A stretch of 64,000 nucleotides of DNA, from positions 352,066 to 416,065 of the forward strand of contig NZ_FNCO01000004.1 in NCBI RefSeq assembly GCF_900100795.1, written 5' to 3'. The DNA comes from Pseudomonas abietaniphila. GTDB taxonomy: Bacteria > Pseudomonadota > Gammaproteobacteria > Pseudomonadales > Pseudomonadaceae. The notes beneath the pieces were generated by a model. It did no database searches. It saw nothing but the letters and a program-made list of their open reading frames with translations, and had not been told where the DNA came from. Shown piece after piece: positions 38,586-48,003 of the stretch. The first letter of the stretch is position 1; each line of letters starts with the position of its first letter. The position numbers and the translations under genes were made by a program.

Positions 38586-40418
38586 ATGAATCCTTGGACT
38601 TTGCTGGGCCTGGACGATGACGCCGATGAACGCGCCATCAAACGCCAATACGCCAAACTGCTGAAGATTACGCGCCCGGATGATGATCCTGAGGGTTTCC
38701 AGCGCCTTCGGGAGGCCTATGAACGCGCTCTGAGTTGGGCACGCAACCGTGCTGATGATGAGGACGATTTCAGTACGCCCACCACCACAGTTGAGCGCCT
38801 GTCAGACGCTTTCGCCGGGGCTGCACCAGTAGCCAAGCAACCGATACCGGGTGACACATTCATCATTGATCGGGCGGCCCCTGATCGGATTGCAGAGTCC
38901 ATCGTGCATCAGACTGCGCGCGAGTTGCTGGAGCAAACCACCGCGCAGAATCTTCAGCAGCAACACCAAAACGCAGTGACACAGAACTGCGATCTGCTAT
39001 TCCAGCAGTGCCTGCTGGAGCGCTGTCTGGAGGGCGACCCATCGGACCTCGACCTCCTGACAGTTGCCGTGATCCATTTGCGTTGGCTGACGCCTTGGCA
39101 AAGCATGCGTATCAGCGCGGACCATGAAGTTCAGCTGACGCATATGTTGCTGGAAAACGAAAGCGCCAGGCTTGAGCAGATGCTCGCTGACGACCAAGAG
39201 CCCGCTTTCCTGGCGGCACTGGAGCAACTGGCCCAGCGCCCTTGGCTGGCAGCCCTTGAGCGTCGCGACCAGTTCCAGCGCTGGGCAATGTTTTTTCTGC
39301 ACAATCACAAAGGCTGGACCGCCGCCCTGTTTGACAGAGTTTGCACGCTGTTCGGTTGGGACGACGGCAAAGGGGTGTTCCCAGAACCTGAGTTCATCTG
39401 GCGACACTTGATCGAGCGGTGTGAGAAATACGCTTACATTGAGCACTTGCAGAAGCTGATCAACAACGCCAATACCGACAATGCTGAGGGCAAGGCCGCC
39501 CGGATGGTTCTCAACCCGGGCCGCAAAGTAGAACGTCTGCGCTTGGCACGCTTCTTCGGCGCAGACGATTGGATCGCCTGTGAACGCTTGTGCTCGACTC
39601 TCAAAAACCGCTACCCGGACGTGGTAGCGGAATTCCCCAACGCCGATTTGGAAAGCTGGCGTAGCCTGCAGGTTGCCCCAATGATCCCGGCCCTTTGGAC
39701 TTGGTTCGGCTGGCTGTTGTTTTCATTGTTTTTCATGGTGCCCGACGCGATCATGTCCGGAAAAAAACTGGATGGCATCGGTGCGACATTTATTCTGCTG
39801 ATATTTCCCCTCACTGCGGCAGTTGTGTGCCGACTACTGGCAGGAATATGGGCTCACGTGGTGAAGGTGCTTCAAACCACTGATGAATGGCTAAGCGACC
39901 GCCTGCTTCCAGAGTGGTTGCACTGGCCGGCATCTCAGGCACTTCTTTTGCGCCATGGCACTCCGCTGATATTGGTCGGCGCAACGGTAAGTTTGCAAGG
40001 TCCCGCCGCTCTGCTGTGCTACACACTGCTAATGCTGGCCTGGATATTCCTGTCGCCCTATCGCCACCCTCAGATTTATGCGCCAGCCAGAGAAGCGATC
40101 AAGACGTTCCTGCATTTCAATCAAGGCAAGATCCTTCTTTCGGTCGCCGTGATCGCTGCGTCCATAATATTGGTCAGCATCTACCCGCCTCAGCGCCATG
40201 ACTTGCGTATCCCAAACGCAGGACAAACCGCATCGGCTGCCAGTACGCTTGATTGCAGCAGTGATCAGGCCATGGAATTGATGGACAAGGAGTGCAAGAA
40301 CTCACTGATGCCTGAGCGCTGTGCCAAGAACACCCGTGAGCAGAAGATCAGCCAGTGCTGGCGGATCAGGGCACGCTTGCAGGGCAGCCTGGACGGTCAG
40401 CACGCAACCCATCCCTAA
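38586..40418 (+). CDS. Membrane J-like co-chaperone partner of HscC
   Basis: About 610 aa from MNPWTLLGLDDDADERAIK. GTG at 38577 overlapping the hscC stop is an alternative. The N-terminal 65 residues form a J-like helix pair (RQYAKLLKITRPDDDPEGFQRLREAYERAL) in which the usual HPD is RPD. A long helical middle follows, then membrane helices from about residue 365 onward (TWFGWLLFSLFFMVPDAI and several more), and a Cys-containing C-terminus. Probably the DjlB/DjlC-type partner that recruits HscC to the membrane. It is co-transcribed with hscC. Confidence 0.8.
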   Translation: MNPWTLLGLDDDADERAIKRQYAKLLKITRPDDDPEGFQRLREAYERALSWARNRADDEDDFSTPTTTVERLSDAFAGAAPVAKQPIPGDTFIIDRAAPDRIAESIVHQTARELLEQTTAQNLQQQHQNAVTQNCDLLFQQCLLERCLEGDPSDLDLLTVAVIHLRWLTPWQSMRISADHEVQLTHMLLENESARLEQMLADDQEPAFLAALEQLAQRPWLAALERRDQFQRWAMFFLHNHKGWTAALFDRVCTLFGWDDGKGVFPEPEFIWRHLIERCEKYAYIEHLQKLINNANTDNAEGKAARMVLNPGRKVERLRLARFFGADDWIACERLCSTLKNRYPDVVAEFPNADLESWRSLQVAPMIPALWTWFGWLLFSLFFMVPDAIMSGKKLDGIGATFILLIFPLTAAVVCRLLAGIWAHVVKVLQTTDEWLSDRLLPEWLHWPASQALLLRHGTPLILVGATVSLQGPAALLCYTLLMLAWIFLSPYRHPQIYAPAREAIKTFLHFNQGKILLSVAVIAASIILVSIYPPQRHDLRIPNAGQTASAASTLDCSSDQAMELMDKECKNSLMPERCAKNTREQKISQCWRIRARLQGSLDGQHATHP

Positions 40419-40428
40419 AAGCAACAAT

Positions 40429-40464
40429 GCTGTTTACGGCAGAGCATACAATGCCGTAAACAGC
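40429..40464. terminator. Perfect 13-bp hairpin after the hscC operon
   Basis: GCTGTTTACGGCA and TGCCGTAAACAGC are exact complements separated by 10 bases, starting 10 bp after the stop of the J-like gene. No T-run follows on the plus strand, so it is either a rho-dependent or stabilising 3' end, or a protein site. Confidence 0.5.
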
Positions 40465-40635
40465 CCAACGACTTACGCATCATTATAAACAGTCTGAAAA
40501 GTACCAAACTCCCTACAAAAATCTACAATCGCTTACATCAAAATCTTCAGCGTAAAGTATTTGCAAAGTTTCGCTCATGTGTTTTTACTACCTGTAATCT
40601 GAACGTCGCTTCATACTTCGTTACAGGCCACCCTG

Positions 40636-41331
40636 ATGAATCATTTACTCTGGAAGTTATTCCCCAAGCAGCATCGTGAGTTTTTGCTGGAGCGGCTGTC
40701 GGTCGTGGATCGTCAGGTGATCAACAAGACGCTGTCGCGCAAGGCCCGGTTCCCCGAGGCTTTTGACCATTTCGAGTGCATTTTCATTCATGTGCCGAAA
40801 TGCGCAGGCAGCAGCGTGGCGATGTCGATCTTCGGTGACACACCCACCGGCCATCTGCCGCTGTATTGGTATGAAAAACAATTCAAAGAACGCTATGAGC
40901 AATACTTCAAGTTTGGCTTTGTACGTGATCCATTACATCGAGCACTGTCGGCTTATCGTTATTTATTGCAGAACCCGCAGCAGCGGGATAGAGCCGCTTT
41001 CGAACTGGTCAGCCGTTATTCGCGGTTCGATACGTTCGTCGATGGCTGGTTGCACCCGGAGAATGTATCGAAGCAAATACACTTCGCGCCGCAATACCAG
41101 TTCCTGCAAAACAGCATGGGGCAGATTGCGGTGGATTTCATTGGCCGTCAGGAACATCTGGAAGCGGATTTCACCGCATTGTGCGAACACCTCGACATCA
41201 ACGTTCAGTTGCGCCACCTCAACCGTTCTCCCGGGCCACGCTATCAGACGACCGGGTTGTGTTCAGACGCCTCGCGCAAACGGATCCGCGAGGTTTACGC
41301 CCGAGACTACGAGTTGTTTTCCTATGACTGA
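40636..41331 (+). CDS. Sulfotransferase family 2 protein
   Basis: 231 aa. The 5'-phosphosulfate loop FIHVPKCAGSS lies at about residues 50-60 (Lys55), and the 3'-phosphate site FVRDPLHRALSAY at about 96-107 (Arg97, Ser105), both hallmarks of PAPS-dependent sulfotransferases (Sulfotransfer_2). No signal peptide, so cytoplasmic or membrane-face acting. The acceptor is unknown; carbohydrate is usual for the family. Its last 8 bp overlap the APS kinase gene, which would supply PAPS. Confidence 0.88.
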   Translation: MNHLLWKLFPKQHREFLLERLSVVDRQVINKTLSRKARFPEAFDHFECIFIHVPKCAGSSVAMSIFGDTPTGHLPLYWYEKQFKERYEQYFKFGFVRDPLHRALSAYRYLLQNPQQRDRAAFELVSRYSRFDTFVDGWLHPENVSKQIHFAPQYQFLQNSMGQIAVDFIGRQEHLEADFTALCEHLDINVQLRHLNRSPGPRYQTTGLCSDASRKRIREVYARDYELFSYD

Positions 41332-41983
41332 TGCCCGCGCAGAACCCCGCCCAATGATCATCGCCTCGCCCCTGTCGGTGCCCCAGGCTGATCGTGAATC
41401 GCTCAAGCGCCAGCGCGCATGCTGTATCTGGTTCACGGGGTTGTCCGGCGCCGGCAAAACCACGCTGGGCAATCACCTCGACCAGACATTGGTCGCCCAC
41501 GGGCTGCACAGTTACTTGCTCGACGGTGACCGTCTGCGCAGGGGCCTGTGTCAGGATTTAGGGATGAGCGAAGAAAGCCGACGGGAAAACGTAAGGCGCA
41601 TTGGCGAGGTCGCCAAACTGATGGTCGATGCCGGGCTGATCGTGATTGTTTCTGCGATTTCGCCCTATCGGGAAGACCGCGACGCCTGTCGGCAGCATTT
41701 CGCCGAAGGGCAGTTCATCGAAGTGCACGTCAGTACACCGTTAAGCGAATGCATGCGCCGAGACGCTAAAGGCTTGTACAAGGCCGTGCGCGAGGGGCGG
41801 ATCCGTAACTTCACCGGCATCGACAGCCCTTACGAAGCGCCTATGGAGCCTGAGTACGTGGTCGACACCAGCGTCGATCACGGCAGCCAGTTCATTGACC
41901 AGTTACTCGCGCAGTTGCTGGAGACCCGCCCACGCAGCGGCGCCTATAGCGCCTTTACCGGCTCGCACGCTCTGGCACGCTGA
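41324..41983 (+). CDS. cysC: Adenylylsulfate (APS) kinase
   Basis: 219 aa from MTDARAEPRPMII. Walker A GLSGAGKTT at 39-47, then LLDGDRLRRGLCQDLGMS, ENVRRIGEVAKLM, SAISPYREDRD and FTGIDSPYEAPMEPE, all canonical CysC motifs. It phosphorylates APS to PAPS. In Pseudomonas the assimilatory route often uses CysNC, so this stand-alone CysC coupled by an 8-bp overlap to a sulfotransferase looks dedicated to sulfation. Alternative: a backup assimilation enzyme. Confidence 0.93.
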   Translation: MTDARAEPRPMIIASPLSVPQADRESLKRQRACCIWFTGLSGAGKTTLGNHLDQTLVAHGLHSYLLDGDRLRRGLCQDLGMSEESRRENVRRIGEVAKLMVDAGLIVIVSAISPYREDRDACRQHFAEGQFIEVHVSTPLSECMRRDAKGLYKAVREGRIRNFTGIDSPYEAPMEPEYVVDTSVDHGSQFIDQLLAQLLETRPRSGAYSAFTGSHALAR

Positions 41984-42091
41984 TCTCGGGAGGGATGACA
42001 TTCGGGCAATTGTCCTGCGACCGGGGAACGATGAGGAACTGAGGGGTTCACACTCCTTGTCTTTGAACCGTCTTCCTCACGAGTGACCTGT

Positions 42092-43222
42092 ATGGAACGC
42101 GTACTCCCGGACGCCTGGCTCAATGCCCTGCCGTTGCCTTGGCTCAATACCCTGATCGCCGCGACCGTTGCCGTGTGCATCGCACTGGTGGTGCGCTGGA
42201 TTGCGCTGGTGATACTTCGACGCGTCGCCAAATCGTTCGTCTTCGCCCAACAACTTATCCACCGCGCAGAACCGCCTACGCTCTGGCTTATCCCGCTGCT
42301 GGCGCTGCAGACCGTATGGACGTCTGCGCCCGATGATCTATTGCTGATCAATGGCGTGCGTCATCTCAACGGCATGCTGGTTGTGGCGGCGTTCACCTGG
42401 CTGGCACTGGGTTGTGTAAAGGCCATCGGTGAAGCCGTGGCGATCCGCAACCCGCTGGACATTGAGGACAACCTTCAAGCGCGACGCATCCAGACGCAGG
42501 TGCGGGTGCTGGTGCGCTGTTTGAATGTGCTGGTGTTGCTGTTCGGCACCGGTTTGATCCTGATGAGTTTTCCGCCGGTGCGACAGATCGGCACCAGTTT
42601 GCTGGCTTCCGCCGGGCTTGCAGGCCTGGCGGCGGGTTTCGCGGCCAAACCGGTGCTGGGCAATCTGATCGCCGGGTTGCAGATCGCTATTTCACAGCCG
42701 ATCCGGTTGGACGACGTGGTGATCGTCGAGGGCGAATGGGGACGCATCGAGGAGATCAGCGGCACCTACGTCGTGCTGAAAATCTGGGATGAGCGGCGGA
42801 TGGTGATTCCGCTGCAATATTTCATCGAGAAGCCGTTCCAGAACTGGACCCGCAGCACGTCGAGCCTGATCGGGTCGGTGTTTCTGTGGGTGGATTATTC
42901 GCTGCCGCTGGAAGAGCTTCGGGCCGAAACGGAGCGCATCTGCAAAGACATTCCGCATCTGTGGGATGGTCGAGTCTGCGTGCTGCAGGTCACTGATACA
43001 ACGGACAGGGCGATGCAGTTGAGGGTGCTGTTGAGTTCGGTGGATTCGTCGCGCAGCTGGGATGCCCGCTGCCACATGCGCGAGCGGTTGATCAGCTTCG
43101 TCGCCAAACAATACCCGCAATGTCTGCCACAGCTGCGGGCGGAGATGTCGTCACGTAACGTGAAGCCTGAGCGAGACACTCATGAGCCGCCAACCGAGAT
43201 CGCGCGTCAGCCACCGGTGTGA
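42092..43222 (+). CDS. MscS-family mechanosensitive channel
   Basis: About 376 aa from MERVLPDAWLNALPL; a GTG three codons upstream is possible. Four or so membrane helices lie in the first 200 residues. The pore helix is LLASAGLAGLAAGFAAKPVLGNLIAGLQIA, followed by the beta domain (IRLDDVVIVEGEWGRIEEISGTYVVLKIWD, RRMVIPLQYFIEKPFQNWTR). Longer than E. coli MscS because of extra N-terminal helices. Expected to release osmolytes on hypo-osmotic shock at the inner membrane. Confidence 0.88.
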   Translation: MERVLPDAWLNALPLPWLNTLIAATVAVCIALVVRWIALVILRRVAKSFVFAQQLIHRAEPPTLWLIPLLALQTVWTSAPDDLLLINGVRHLNGMLVVAAFTWLALGCVKAIGEAVAIRNPLDIEDNLQARRIQTQVRVLVRCLNVLVLLFGTGLILMSFPPVRQIGTSLLASAGLAGLAAGFAAKPVLGNLIAGLQIAISQPIRLDDVVIVEGEWGRIEEISGTYVVLKIWDERRMVIPLQYFIEKPFQNWTRSTSSLIGSVFLWVDYSLPLEELRAETERICKDIPHLWDGRVCVLQVTDTTDRAMQLRVLLSSVDSSRSWDARCHMRERLISFVAKQYPQCLPQLRAEMSSRNVKPERDTHEPPTEIARQPPV

Positions 43223-43260
43223 CAGCGGTCGCCTGGAAGCCTTGGCCCTTCAAGATCAAA

Positions 43261-43350
43261 TGTAGGAGCCGGCTTGCTGGCGAATGCACGGTGTCAATCA
43301 GCAGAGTCATTACTGATCGACCGCGTTCGCCAGCAAGCCGGCTCCTACAG
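43261..43350. repeat. REP inverted pair
   Basis: TGTAGGAGCCGGCTTGCTGG, then CGAATGC, and about 50 bases later the reverse complement TTCGCCAGCAAGCCGGCTCC. This is a classic Pseudomonas REP doublet (REPIN type), placed between the convergent MscS and DUF945 genes. Confidence 0.92.
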
Positions 43351-43397
43351 ATTCTGTCGCCTGTGCGGAGTAAAAGACTGCACCAGACGACCTGACC

Positions 43398-44885
43398 TCA
43401 CTGCGCCTGATTGAACATCACTACTTTGCCCATCATGGCGGCGGCAAACTGTTGGGCACTCATTTTCACGCCGTTGAAGTCCACCACGTCGTTGGCGTAG
43501 TGCAGGCTGGAAGTGATGTTGTCACCTTCGACTTTGCCCACTTGCAACATGATCGCCATACCGCCAACCGACTCGGCAGCGCCTTTGGCCTGTTCGGCGA
43601 TGGCGGCGTGGTCGGTCTGTCCGTCCGACAGCGCCTGCAAGCTGGCCAGATCCTGAATCATCGGTTTGGACAGCAGCAGTTTGGCGTCCAGCTGAGTCAC
43701 CAGCTGTTTGAGCAGCGCGGCGCCCGGCTGATCAAGCGAGGTCGGGTTGCTCAGGTCCATCGACAGGCTGAAATGACTCTCGCCATTGGCGGTTTTCAGC
43801 GACAGCTTTTCCAGTTCGATGTGCGGCTTGGCTGACAGCAACTTGCCGACTTCAGCCTGCACCAGCGCCTGATCCGCCGGGCTCAGGTGTGGCGTGTAGG
43901 ACTCACCCATGGCCGCCGCGGCTTGGGCCTGTGGCTGGACTTTTTCCTGATAGATCTGCAACAGGGCCTTGGTCGACGCGATGTCGAAGTTGGCGAACTT
44001 CCAGACCATCTGCGATGAGCCAATGGCCTTGCCGTCGAACGTGATGTTGCCGATGTCGTAGGTGACTTGCGCGTTCAGGTTGCCCTCGACTTCCTGCAAC
44101 AGACTGGTGTTGACGAAGTCCTTGAACTGCACCGGCGGACGACCTGCGGCCTGGAATGTCGCCGAGCTCACTTTGGCGTCGCTGTGACCCAGGTAGAAAC
44201 CCGACTTGCCATTGGTTCCGCCGGTGTTGAACGTCAGATCACGCAGGGACAGGCTGACCGGTCCTTCTTCGGAGGTCGCGGTGACGTCCAGGCTGCCCAG
44301 CACGCCGTTGGCTTCCAGCTTCTCGCCGTTGGCGCTGCCCGATGCGTTGAGGGTGAAACCCGAGAATTTGAATGAGCCGTTCTGATCGTCGAACTGGAAT
44401 GGCAAGAATTCGATGCGGCCCAACGCAGCGCGATCGTAGCCCATGCTGAAGTGCCCGGTCAGTGGCGCTTGATCATGGGTCATGGCGAACCACTTCTCGG
44501 AAAACACGTTCTTTTCGAGCGCCATGTTGCTGGCCGCCATGACCGGCACCAGATTCAGCGACTTCACGCGGCTCCACGGAAAAGGGCCGTGCTCGATGTT
44601 ATCCACAAACAGCAGCTCCACCGGCTGACCGCCATTGAGCTTGGGGTTCTGGACGATGAATTTGTAATGCGCGGTGCTGGTGAAGAAGTGGCGATCCAAC
44701 GACAGCAACTCGACGCTCGCACTGCCTTCGTGGCCAACGAACGCGGCCTGAATTTGCTGATTACCTTGCTGGACAGCATCACCGAGCACGCCTTCCAGGC
44801 GAGTCCCCGTGTACCACGCACCGGCAGTGATGAGTGCGCCTGCAACCACGACGACGCCTACGGCAATGTTGACTGATTTTTTCAT
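43398..44885 (-). CDS. YdgA-type DUF945 protein
   Basis: 495 aa. An N-terminal membrane anchor or uncleaved signal (INIAVGVVVVAGALITAGAWYTG-like, residues 5-26) is followed by a long periplasmic region with the family pattern: GNQQIQAAF, a VELLSLDRHFFTSTAHY strand, HGPFPWSRV and repeated amphipathic strands. Length and layout match E. coli YdgA. Function unknown; the fold is related to lipid-handling AsmA-like proteins according to general belief, which I cannot test here. Monocistronic, convergent with the MscS gene. Confidence 0.85.
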   Translation of the reverse strand: MKKSVNIAVGVVVVAGALITAGAWYTGTRLEGVLGDAVQQGNQQIQAAFVGHEGSASVELLSLDRHFFTSTAHYKFIVQNPKLNGGQPVELLFVDNIEHGPFPWSRVKSLNLVPVMAASNMALEKNVFSEKWFAMTHDQAPLTGHFSMGYDRAALGRIEFLPFQFDDQNGSFKFSGFTLNASGSANGEKLEANGVLGSLDVTATSEEGPVSLSLRDLTFNTGGTNGKSGFYLGHSDAKVSSATFQAAGRPPVQFKDFVNTSLLQEVEGNLNAQVTYDIGNITFDGKAIGSSQMVWKFANFDIASTKALLQIYQEKVQPQAQAAAAMGESYTPHLSPADQALVQAEVGKLLSAKPHIELEKLSLKTANGESHFSLSMDLSNPTSLDQPGAALLKQLVTQLDAKLLLSKPMIQDLASLQALSDGQTDHAAIAEQAKGAAESVGGMAIMLQVGKVEGDNITSSLHYANDVVDFNGVKMSAQQFAAAMMGKVVMFNQAQ

Positions 44886-45102
44886 GTGTCGACTCGAAGA
44901 TGTCCGTTCTTGAAGAGAGGTCGTGTCTTCCCTGACCCCGAAAGGGTTTCGGCGTTGCGATGCAAGCGCCGAGCAGCACCTTGCGCTGCCGAGAGCCCGG
45001 CGAGATTAGCATCTGCCGAGGGTATTTTGCAGGTGTTGCGCCTAGCCACGGCCTTCGCCAAGGCGTTAGGCTGGGCATCAATCTGCAAACGGGATCGATG
45101 AG

Positions 45103-45795
45103 ATGAGCAACGTGCAAAAGCCAAAGGGGCCGATCAAGGCGGTGATTTTCGACATGGACGGCCTGTTGCTGGACACAGAAGGCATCTATACCGAAGTCAC
45201 CAATACCATCGCCAACTGGCACGGCAAGACGTTTGACTGGGCCGTGAAACAGCATTCCATCGGGCGTGGATCGCAGGATTTCGCGGAGTACGTGATCAGC
45301 GCGCTTGAGCTGCCGATGTCCCCGGAAGAATTCCTCACCGTCCGCCAACCGATGCTCGACGAGCGTTTCCCGCACGCCCAGCCGATGCACGGCGCCGAAG
45401 CGCTGGTGCGTCATCTCGCGAAACACAATATCCCGATTGCCGTGGGCACCAGCTCCTCGCTGCATTACTTCCACGCGAAGACGAGCAATCACCGCTCCTG
45501 GTTCGAGCTGTTCAAGCACGTGGTCACCGCTGACCACAAGGACGTGAAGGCCGCCAAGCCGGCGCCGGATATCTTCCTGACCGCTGCACGCCTGCTGGGC
45601 GTCGATCCGAAGGAGTGTGTGGTGTTCGAGGACTCGCCGTTCGGAGTGACCGCCGCCAAAACCGCAGGCATGTACGCCGTGGCCGTGCCGGACTCGCACA
45701 TGCCGGTGGCTCAATATGCACATGCTGATCTGATGTTGGGTTCGTTGGCGGAGTTTGCGCTGGAAGACTGGGGTTTGCCGGGTTATCACGCCTAA
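45103..45795 (+). CDS. HAD-family phosphatase (pseudouridine-5'-phosphatase / phosphosugar type)
   Basis: 230 aa. HAD motif I VIFDMDGLLLDTE with nucleophile Asp17 and Asp19, motif II AVGTSSS, motif III Lys in VKAAKPAPDIFL, motif IV FEDSPFGVTAAKTAGM. The C1-type cap lies between residues 30 and 100. This matches the HDHD1/YniC/DhaK-like group that includes pseudouridine-5'-phosphatase and 2-deoxyglucose-6-phosphatase. The substrate cannot be told from the sequence. Single gene with a short upstream region. Confidence 0.85.
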   Translation: MSNVQKPKGPIKAVIFDMDGLLLDTEGIYTEVTNTIANWHGKTFDWAVKQHSIGRGSQDFAEYVISALELPMSPEEFLTVRQPMLDERFPHAQPMHGAEALVRHLAKHNIPIAVGTSSSLHYFHAKTSNHRSWFELFKHVVTADHKDVKAAKPAPDIFLTAARLLGVDPKECVVFEDSPFGVTAAKTAGMYAVAVPDSHMPVAQYAHADLMLGSLAEFALEDWGLPGYHA

Positions 45796-45826
45796 CGCGA
45801 GTCTGCTCGCTCCCGCCGTGCGCCCT

Positions 45827-46792
45827 TCAGACCACGCGCTTCAAATCCACACCCAACGCCTGCGCAAAGGCTTTCACGAGCGGGCTGCGCGGGGCGCTCT
45901 GGCGCAGGATGAGGTTGAAGGGCGTGCTCAGGTGAATGAGGTCTGGGCGCAAAGCCCGTAGCTGGCCGTCACGCACCAGATTGCGGGCGTAGTGTTCCGG
46001 CAGGAAGCCGATGAACCGTCCGGTCAGGATCAGAATCGCCACGGCTTCGACCTGCGAAGCAGACGCCGACTGGCTGTCGTAGTTGACGAAACTGGCCTTG
46101 TCCCGATGAATGGCGTAGCGGTGGTTTATCACCTGGTAGTGCCGAAGGCTGTCGATGTCCAGATCGCGCTCGGCCACGTCGAACAACGGGTGACCCAAGG
46201 CGCAGTAAGCGTGGGAAAGCTCCTCGTACAGCTCGAAATAATCGAACTCCTCACGACGCTGGTAGACCGGAACGATGCCCACACTCAAGCGCCCTTCCAC
46301 GACACCGCGTTCGATGTCGTCGAGCTGCGAGGCATGCAAGCGCAGCCTTACTTTGGGCGCTTCATCGTGCATTGTTCTGAGCGAGGCAATTAACGGCGAA
46401 CTTTTGTCGGGCATCGTGTTATCGATAACGCCAATACTCAGGTCGCCGATGAGTTCATTTTGCGCCGAACTAATCCGGTCTCTGAAAGTGTCCACCGAGG
46501 CAAATAGTTCGATGGTTGCCTGATAGACCAGCTTCCCCTCTTCCGTCAGATGAAACCCTTCCCGTCCTCGCGTACACAGTCGCATACCGATGCGGATTTC
46601 GAGGTCGGAAATCTGCTTGCTGATCGCCGCAAGGCCTACGTTCAGCTCGTTCTGCGCAGCACTGAAACCGCCCGCCTCGACCACGGCCTGAAAAACCCGA
46701 AGCAGCTTGAAGTCCATTCCACTGAGGGATAAAGGCGGTCGAATCCCCGGTTTTGGCGGCACGTTTCCAGAAGTGGAAAGTGGAGTTTCCAT
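45827..46792 (-). CDS. LysR-family regulator divergent from an amino acid importer
   Basis: 321 aa. The HTH lies after a 25-residue N-terminal tail (MDFKLLRVFQAVVEAGGFSAAQNELNVGLAAISKQISDLE), then the substrate-binding half. The start at 46792 has GAGGT about 11 bases upstream; starting at MDFKLL (Met26) is the alternative. Divergent from the permease at 47105 with 312 bp between, the usual LysR control arrangement; regulation of the importer is therefore likely but the inducer is unknown. Confidence 0.9.
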   Translation of the reverse strand: METPLSTSGNVPPKPGIRPPLSLSGMDFKLLRVFQAVVEAGGFSAAQNELNVGLAAISKQISDLEIRIGMRLCTRGREGFHLTEEGKLVYQATIELFASVDTFRDRISSAQNELIGDLSIGVIDNTMPDKSSPLIASLRTMHDEAPKVRLRLHASQLDDIERGVVEGRLSVGIVPVYQRREEFDYFELYEELSHAYCALGHPLFDVAERDLDIDSLRHYQVINHRYAIHRDKASFVNYDSQSASASQVEAVAILILTGRFIGFLPEHYARNLVRDGQLRALRPDLIHLSTPFNLILRQSAPRSPLVKAFAQALGVDLKRVV

Positions 46793-47104
46793 AATGCTTA
46801 TTTACCTCGCCCGTTAGATTCAACAGGCTTTGACTCACAACAAAAACATGCCCGATTGATAATAATGAACACAGAAAATGGCGATTGGCAACCATACGCA
46901 CGACGCCCCGATCAGTGACCCGCCCGCTGATTTAAAGACGATAAAACCTGACACTTTGATCAGGACTTGCAACTCGAAACTGCCCTCAACTCTCAGCGAA
47001 CACCCCCACACCCCGACGCGTGTACACGCCGTGATCGGCAGGTTGGAAGGGCTGCTCACTGGCATCGAATACGCGCGGCCTGAACACAGCGTCGGAGAAA
47101 CACC
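46793..47104. promoter_or_regulatory. Divergent promoter region, LysR gene / ABC importer
   Basis: 312 bp with no supported gene. The left half is AT-rich and should carry the promoters. I do not see a clean T-N11-A palindrome that would stand out as the LysR site. The permease has only a weak ribosome-binding site, GGAGAAACACC, before its ATG. Confidence 0.5.
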
Positions 47105-47983
47105 ATGAACCAGAACCAGGCAGAGCAGCTGCAAGCCGAACGCAAGAAGTCCGAGAACGCGTTCGACATCACTCAGTACGAGCACGTGCCCCGGCGCTAT
47201 TACGGGCGGATCTTCTTCGCGACCGTGATCGTGATTGCACTGGCAGGCCTGGCACGCGCATTCGCCAACGGGCAGATCGAGTGGGCTTACATTGGCCAGT
47301 TCCTGACCTCCGAAGCCATCTTGTGGGGCTTGCTCAACACCATCGTCATGTCGATTCTGGCGATGATCCTCGGCGTGGTGATTGGTGTGATCACGGCCAT
47401 CATGCGCATGTCGGCAAACCCGATCCTGCGCTACGTAGCGATCATTTACACCTGGCTGTTTCGCGGCACGCCGTTGATTCTGCAACTGCTGCTGTGGTTC
47501 AACCTGGCCCTGATCTTCCCGGTGATCGGCATCCCTGGCGTGTTCCAGCTCGACACCGTCACGCTGATGACCCCCTTCGTCGCCGCGCTGCTGGGCCTGA
47601 GCATCAATCAGGGCGCGTATACCGCAGAGGTGGTTCGGGCGGGCCTGCTGTCGGTGGACACCGGTCAGTACGAAGCCGCCAAATCCATCGGCATGCCGCG
47701 CCTTCAGGCGCTGCGTCGGGTGATCCTGCCGCAGGCCATGCGCGTGATCATTCCGCCCGTTGGTAACGAATTCATCAGCATGGTGAAGATGACCAGTCTC
47801 GCCAGCGTGATCCAGTACTCGGAGCTGTTGCACAACGCGCAGAACATTTATTACGCCAACGCCCGCGTCATGGAGCTGCTGATCGTCGCCGGCATCTGGT
47901 ACCTGGCGGTGGTCACCGTTCTGTCGTTCGGTCAAAGCCGTCTGGAACTGCGTTTCGCACGCGGCGCCGGCAAGCGTTCGTAA
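47105..47983 (+). CDS. Polar amino acid ABC transporter permease
   Basis: 292 aa. About five membrane helices and the HisM/GlnP pattern: [34 protein letters not shown], and the EAA loop [26 protein letters not shown] long cytoplasmic N-terminus (about 35 residues with [11 protein letters not shown]) is typical of a Pseudomonas subgroup. It is the only permease in the operon, so it probably works as a homodimer with the ATPase and binding protein encoded next. Confidence 0.92.
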   Translation: MNQNQAEQLQAERKKSENAFDITQYEHVPRRYYGRIFFATVIVIALAGLARAFANGQIEWAYIGQFLTSEAILWGLLNTIVMSILAMILGVVIGVITAIMRMSANPILRYVAIIYTWLFRGTPLILQLLLWFNLALIFPVIGIPGVFQLDTVTLMTPFVAALLGLSINQGAYTAEVVRAGLLSVDTGQYEAAKSIGMPRLQALRRVILPQAMRVIIPPVGNEFISMVKMTSLASVIQYSELLHNAQNIYYANARVMELLIVAGIWYLAVVTVLSFGQSRLELRFARGAGKRS

Positions 47984-48003
47984 TTCAGGCCCTGGAGATT
48001 CGT

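Noticed and set aside
40429..40464. Part of a CRISPR or attachment site, given the perfect 13-bp arms
   Set aside because: Only one copy, no spacers, no integrase or tRNA nearby; a 3'-end hairpin is simpler. No CRISPR array was seen anywhere in the window.
46878..47108. 76-codon frame between the LysR gene and the ABC permease, ending in an ATGA overlap
   Set aside because: No ribosome-binding site, composition not protein-like, and it lies in a region that must hold divergent promoters; the overlap is probably chance.
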